7,789 bases of DNA, from NCBI RefSeq assembly GCF_036703385.1, contig NZ_DATNPA010000294.1, forward strand, positions 1-7,789, in the 5' to 3' direction. The position numbers and the translations under genes were made by a program. This stretch comes from Allocoleopsis sp036703385. Its GTDB lineage: Bacteria; Cyanobacteriota; Cyanobacteriia; Cyanobacteriales; Coleofasciculaceae. Of this stretch, positions 5,090 through 7,789 are shown piece after piece (within the stretch, counting starts at the first letter, position 1; the number at the start of each line of letters is the position of its first letter). The notes below the pieces were generated by a model. It did not search any database, was not told where the DNA came from, and worked only from the letters and a program-made list of their open reading frames with translations.

Positions 5090-6463
5090 TTATTCTGTAA
5101 CGATTTGTTGACAAGCCTCCAAGCGACAGAAGAGACTATACCCTCCAGAAGCACCAAAAACAACACACACTTTGGGTGAGGCGGCGCTAGGCAGATGACC
5201 TGGAGGTGCATTCAATGCAAAAGTAAAGGCATCATAAGGAAACCATACTTCGCCACTATGCCATCCTACGCGATCGCCCAGAATTAGATATTTTTTCCCG
5301 CACTCCTGGAAGATCTGCTTTTGGATACTAAACCCAAAACGTCCATTGCTGTAAAGTACCCATAGCTGATCAATGGTATGGAGGTCTACACAGGGAAACT
5401 TTGCTAGGTCTTTTTCTCTGAGCCAGCCTTCTTTTTCTCGACCGGATACCTTCAGCATGACAGTGAGAGTTTCTCGATCCGCCTCTTTCCACTTTTGGGC
5501 TATTAATAAATCCCGTAGTTTGCTGTAATTTACGCCTACAGATGAACCTAGTTCATCAGCATTGAGGTCTTGCAGTACCTCATCAGCCGATTGATAACGG
5601 TCTTTCACTAAGTTCTGAATCAATTTGTCTAAGATTTGACCTAAGCGCTGACTGATAGTGGTTCCGGGTGGCAAGCGATCGCGCCACATCCAGCGACCTT
5701 CTAAGGCATTATAGGTACTATCAAATCCAGATTTTGTTGGCAGACATCGGGTGAGTAGACACACGCAAGTCATACCCAAACTATACAAATCGCTAGCCGG
5801 GTAAACTTGTCCGCGCATTTGTTCAAGTGAGGCATATCCCTGAGTCCCAACGGTTGTCCCCACCTTACCCAACATCGTCGCCGTGGCTTGTTTGGAGACA
5901 CCAAAATCGATTAACACTAACTTGCCATCCTTGCGACGGCGCATAATATTTTCTGGCTTGATGTCTCGGTGAATCACCCCCTTTTCATGGATAAACTTGA
6001 GGATGGGTAGCAAATCCCCTAGCAGTTGCCGAATTTTTTGTTCATTAAACACTCCCTGATGGACTAATTCTTCTAACAAATTCTGCCCATCAATTAACTC
6101 TTGCACCAGATACAAGCGCTTATCCTGCTCAAAGTGAGCCAAGAGTTCGGGAATCTGAGGATGCTCTCCCAGATCAAACAGCCGCACAGCTTCTTGATTA
6201 AACAATTCAGTCGCTTTCTCCAGTGACCCCGAATTAGCTTGAATTTGTGGCGAAGGTGAAAACTGCTTAACCAGGCAAGCGCCATTCATCCGGTCAGTAT
6301 CTTCTGCCAGATAAGTTCGGCTAAATCCACCGCCACCGATGGGTTTGATAATACGATAGCGATTCCTGAGAAGCTGTACTAATTTAGCGCCGCAAGTTTG
6401 GCAAAATTTATGAGCATCAGGATTAAGGGGGTGGAGGCAGCAGGGGTTAAGGCAGTAGACCAT
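5090..6463 (-). CDS. Zinc-ribbon, Ser/Thr protein kinase and GUN4-domain protein
   Basis: A 457-residue cytosolic protein in three parts. Residues 4-24 form a zinc-ribbon-like head with Cys4, Cys8/9, Cys21 and Cys24 (F-C-Q-T-C-G). Residues about 36-300 are a Hanks-type kinase: Gly loop I-G-G-G-G-F-S (42-48), ATP lysine Lys66, helix-C Glu91, catalytic H-R-D (165-167) with Asn172, and D-F-G (186-188). All catalytic residues are present; the usual A-P-E is A-S-L-E-Q (211-215), a mild variant. Residues about 311-450 are a GUN4 domain (Y-S-K-L-R-D-L-L...W-K-E-A-D, F-P-C-V-D-L-H-T-I-D-Q-L-W, Y-S-N-G-R-F-G-F-S, G-D-R-V-G-W). Stand-alone GUN4 binds protoporphyrin IX and its Mg form and stimulates Mg-chelatase. 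The fusion suggests a kinase sensing tetrapyrrole, but that is inference; many cyanobacterial GUN4-domain proteins are of unknown ligand. There is no membrane segment. The ATG start gives a complete zinc ribbon; the ribosome binding site is weak. The gene is divergent from the sensor gene and upstream of metK. Confidence 0.95.
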   Translation of the reverse strand: MVYCLNPCCLHPLNPDAHKFCQTCGAKLVQLLRNRYRIIKPIGGGGFSRTYLAEDTDRMNGACLVKQFSPSPQIQANSGSLEKATELFNQEAVRLFDLGEHPQIPELLAHFEQDKRLYLVQELIDGQNLLEELVHQGVFNEQKIRQLLGDLLPILKFIHEKGVIHRDIKPENIMRRRKDGKLVLIDFGVSKQATATMLGKVGTTVGTQGYASLEQMRGQVYPASDLYSLGMTCVCLLTRCLPTKSGFDSTYNALEGRWMWRDRLPPGTTISQRLGQILDKLIQNLVKDRYQSADEVLQDLNADELGSSVGVNYSKLRDLLIAQKWKEADRETLTVMLKVSGREKEGWLREKDLAKFPCVDLHTIDQLWVLYSNGRFGFSIQKQIFQECGKKYLILGDRVGWHSGEVWFPYDAFTFALNAPPGHLPSAASPKVCVVFGASGGYSLFCRLEACQQIVTE

Positions 6464-6561
6464 ACCTGGGGTGGACGCAGGCGATTAAGTCTATCGTGAC
6501 ACACTCGCCAACCTATCTAGTGAAGGGTGGCAGAATTAGGCTGAGAGCTAAAATCTAAGTC

Positions 6562-6743
6562 GAATGGCACGGACTTAAGAGGAATGGCACTGACTTAAGC
6601 AAGAAGTAGTCGTTCTTTGCAAAAAACCCAGATTGGGGGGTTTCCCCCCAAACCCCCCACTGGGGGACGAAGTGCCTACCTAGAGACCCCCTGCACAAGA
6701 GTTAGTTGGTGAGTGAGCAAAGTTCTTAAGTCAGTGCCATTCC
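6562..6743. mobile_element. MITE-like element with perfect 19-bp terminal inverted repeats
   Basis: GGAATGGCACTGACTTAAG (6581-6599) has an exact inverted copy at 6725-6743. A second left copy, GAATGGCACGGACTTAAG (6562-6579, one mismatch), sits in tandem 20 bp before the first. The 163-182 bp between and including these ends hold no open frame for a transposase, only G/C-rich palindromic DNA. ATCTAA occurs just outside both sides (6553-6558 and 6744-6749) and could be a target-site duplication, though on the left three bases separate it from the repeat. The likeliest reading is a non-autonomous element mobilised by a transposase elsewhere in the genome; an intergenic palindromic repeat family is the alternative. 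With its flanks it fills most of the 6464-6799 gap, which otherwise shows no gene. Confidence 0.65.
6634..6659. repeat. G/C-run palindrome inside the MITE-like element
   Basis: TGGGGGGTTT (6634-6643) and AAACCCCCCA (6650-6659) are exact inverted repeats around a CCCCCC loop; GGGGG (6662-6666) and CCCCC (6687-6691) follow. The stem would be very stable as RNA or extruded DNA. A TTTC run inside it does not make it a terminator. Confidence 0.7.
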
Positions 6744-6781
6744 ATCTAATTCTGTTGTGTCTTGCACCGCTAATAGTGTTT

Positions 6782-6788
6782 AAAGGAG
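6782..6788 (+). promoter_or_regulatory. Ribosome binding site AAAGGAG for the sensor gene
   Basis: AAAGGAG lies 11 nt before the GTG at 6800-6802, a slightly long but usable spacing. It supports this GTG as the start, since no in-frame ATG occurs until well inside the protein, after the first membrane segment. Confidence 0.65.
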
Positions 6789-6799
6789 TTTTCATTGTT

Positions 6800-7789
6800 G
6801 TGAACCCTCAATCTACCATAAGGGAGCTTCAGCCACCTTCCCAGAGCTGGTTAAATAAGTTAACTCGTCGCTTGAGCATTCGCCACAAGATTGGCTTGGG
6901 ATACGCAGTTGCAGTTGGTATTGCTGTTTTAGGAACAACTTTTGGAGTGGGGATTGGAAATCGCTACGAACAACAGGCTAGCTTGGAAGTAGAAGATGCT
7001 AAGGAGGAAATGGATCTTCTCAATCGCTTGCAGGCGAACAGTTTAGAGATACAGATACACCAGCAAAAATTTATTTATTTACTGGAGCAGCCTGAAGCCA
7101 TACAACGAGAGAAATCTCATTTTCATCAGCACGTTGTTGAATTTCAGCAGTTGTGGTTAAAATTCCAAGCGTCTGGAGGCGATATAAATGGAGACGATAC
7201 AAGGTACTCAAGCGTTCAAGAGTCAGCGACTGAACTGAAGGTGGCCAAACAATTTTTACAAACTTATAAAGGTGTGCCAGAAGCTTACATACAAAAAATA
7301 GAAGAAATCCTAAAGCCTTTTGATTCATCTCATTTAAACTCACAGGAGATTGAGGCGGCACGAAGGCAGATTTTAGATTTTACTAATAGCTCTGAGGTGG
7401 TAAATTTTGATAATTTATCTACTGAACTCAAGCAATTTATTGCGTTTGCTAATCATGAGTATGAGGAAGCCTACGCTTCTCGGGAAACTACACACGATAA
7501 TGGATTCCACATTACTATCGCCAGTATAGTATTATCAATTGCGATCGCTATACTTTTTGCCATTTACATCAGTCGTGAGATCGCTCGTCCCATTCAAAGC
7601 ACAACACAAGTTGCTCAGGAAGTTACTCGACTAGAAAATTTCAACTTACAAGCACCCATTACGACTGAAGATGAAGTTGGGGCATTAACAACTTCGCTTA
7701 ATCAGCTCATTGCAAGGGTTAAACAGCTTCTTGAAGAACAAAATGCTGCTAACCAAGCCAAGCTAATTCAAAGTGAAAAAATGTGTAGC
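6800..7789 (+). CDS. Membrane sensor with HAMP domain, probably a histidine kinase (3' end missing)
   Basis: The reading frame is open for 330 codons and leaves the window without a stop, so only the N-terminal part is seen. After a short cytoplasmic lead with R-R-L-S-I-R-H-K there is a transmembrane segment (about residues 31-53), an extracytoplasmic region of about 180 residues that is mostly helical and Glu/Gln-rich (about 54-236) with no sensor family I can name, a second membrane segment (about 237-257), then a HAMP linker (about 258-310: R-P-I-Q-S-T-T near its start, E-D-E-V-G-A-L at 291-297). The last visible residues, K-L-I-Q-S-E-K-M-C-S, match the lead-in to the dimerisation helix of histidine kinases, where an H-box is usually some 10-15 residues further on. 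The H-box and ATPase domain are outside the window, so kinase activity is inferred from family pattern. GTG start with AAAGGAG. The gene is divergent from the GUN4 kinase, with a mobile-element-like repeat in between. Confidence 0.85.
   Translation, partial: MNPQSTIRELQPPSQSWLNKLTRRLSIRHKIGLGYAVAVGIAVLGTTFGVGIGNRYEQQASLEVEDAKEEMDLLNRLQANSLEIQIHQQKFIYLLEQPEAIQREKSHFHQHVVEFQQLWLKFQASGGDINGDDTRYSSVQESATELKVAKQFLQTYKGVPEAYIQKIEEILKPFDSSHLNSQEIEAARRQILDFTNSSEVVNFDNLSTELKQFIAFANHEYEEAYASRETTHDNGFHITIASIVLSIAIAILFAIYISREIARPIQSTTQVAQEVTRLENFNLQAPITTEDEVGALTTSLNQLIARVKQLLEEQNAANQAKLIQSEKMCS

Noticed and set aside
6634..6691. G-quadruplex
   Set aside because: Only two G-runs occur on the + strand and three on the - strand within reach, fewer than the four needed for an intramolecular quadruplex. 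The perfect hairpin explains the runs better.
7071..7361. 96-codon - strand frame inside the sensor gene
   Set aside because: It is antisense to the open, family-consistent sensor frame, with no start signals and no known match.

Overview
The window looks like chromosomal DNA from a filamentous cyanobacterium. The evidence is seven copies of the palindrome GCGATCGC (HIP1; 762-769, 873-880, 2378-2385, 2619-2626, 5270-5277, 5675-5682, 7541-7548), about one per 1.1 kb; a kinase fused to a GUN4 tetrapyrrole-binding domain; S-layer-homology plus WG-repeat proteins; and several short tandem heptamer repeats between genes. I cannot name the species. A Coleofasciculus/Microcoleus/Nostoc-like genome is a reasonable guess.

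Layout, left to right. 1-434 holds no convincing gene; it carries hairpins and repeat-like DNA and ends in six exact CAAAATC units just before the first gene. On the + strand follow an SLH/WG-repeat protein (441-1994) and a SIMPL-domain (DUF541) lipoprotein (2118-2879), whose stop codon is followed at once by another tandem array. Facing them on the - strand are a small DUF1232 (YkvA-type) membrane protein (3020-3403), S-adenosylmethionine synthetase metK (3589-4851, TTG start with a clear ribosome binding site) and a zinc-ribbon/Ser-Thr kinase/GUN4 protein (5090-6463). A palindromic, probably non-autonomous mobile element (about 6562-6743) lies in the divergent gap. The + strand then holds the first 330 codons of a membrane sensor, very likely a histidine kinase, cut off by the window edge (6800-7789).

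The genes do not form one evident pathway. The best functional thread is metK (methyl donor supply) beside a GUN4-domain kinase. GUN4 acts at the Mg-chelatase step of chlorophyll synthesis, and the next enzyme in that pathway uses S-adenosylmethionine; a functional link here is inference only. The SLH/WG, SIMPL and DUF1232 proteins look like envelope or membrane proteins of unknown role.

The more unusual material is between the genes: a possible pseudoknotted leader in front of metK, a MITE-like element with perfect 19-bp ends, a duplicated segment in which one copy has gained a heptamer array, and an array that changes period from 8 to 7. I see no defence system, CRISPR array, tRNA or rRNA.
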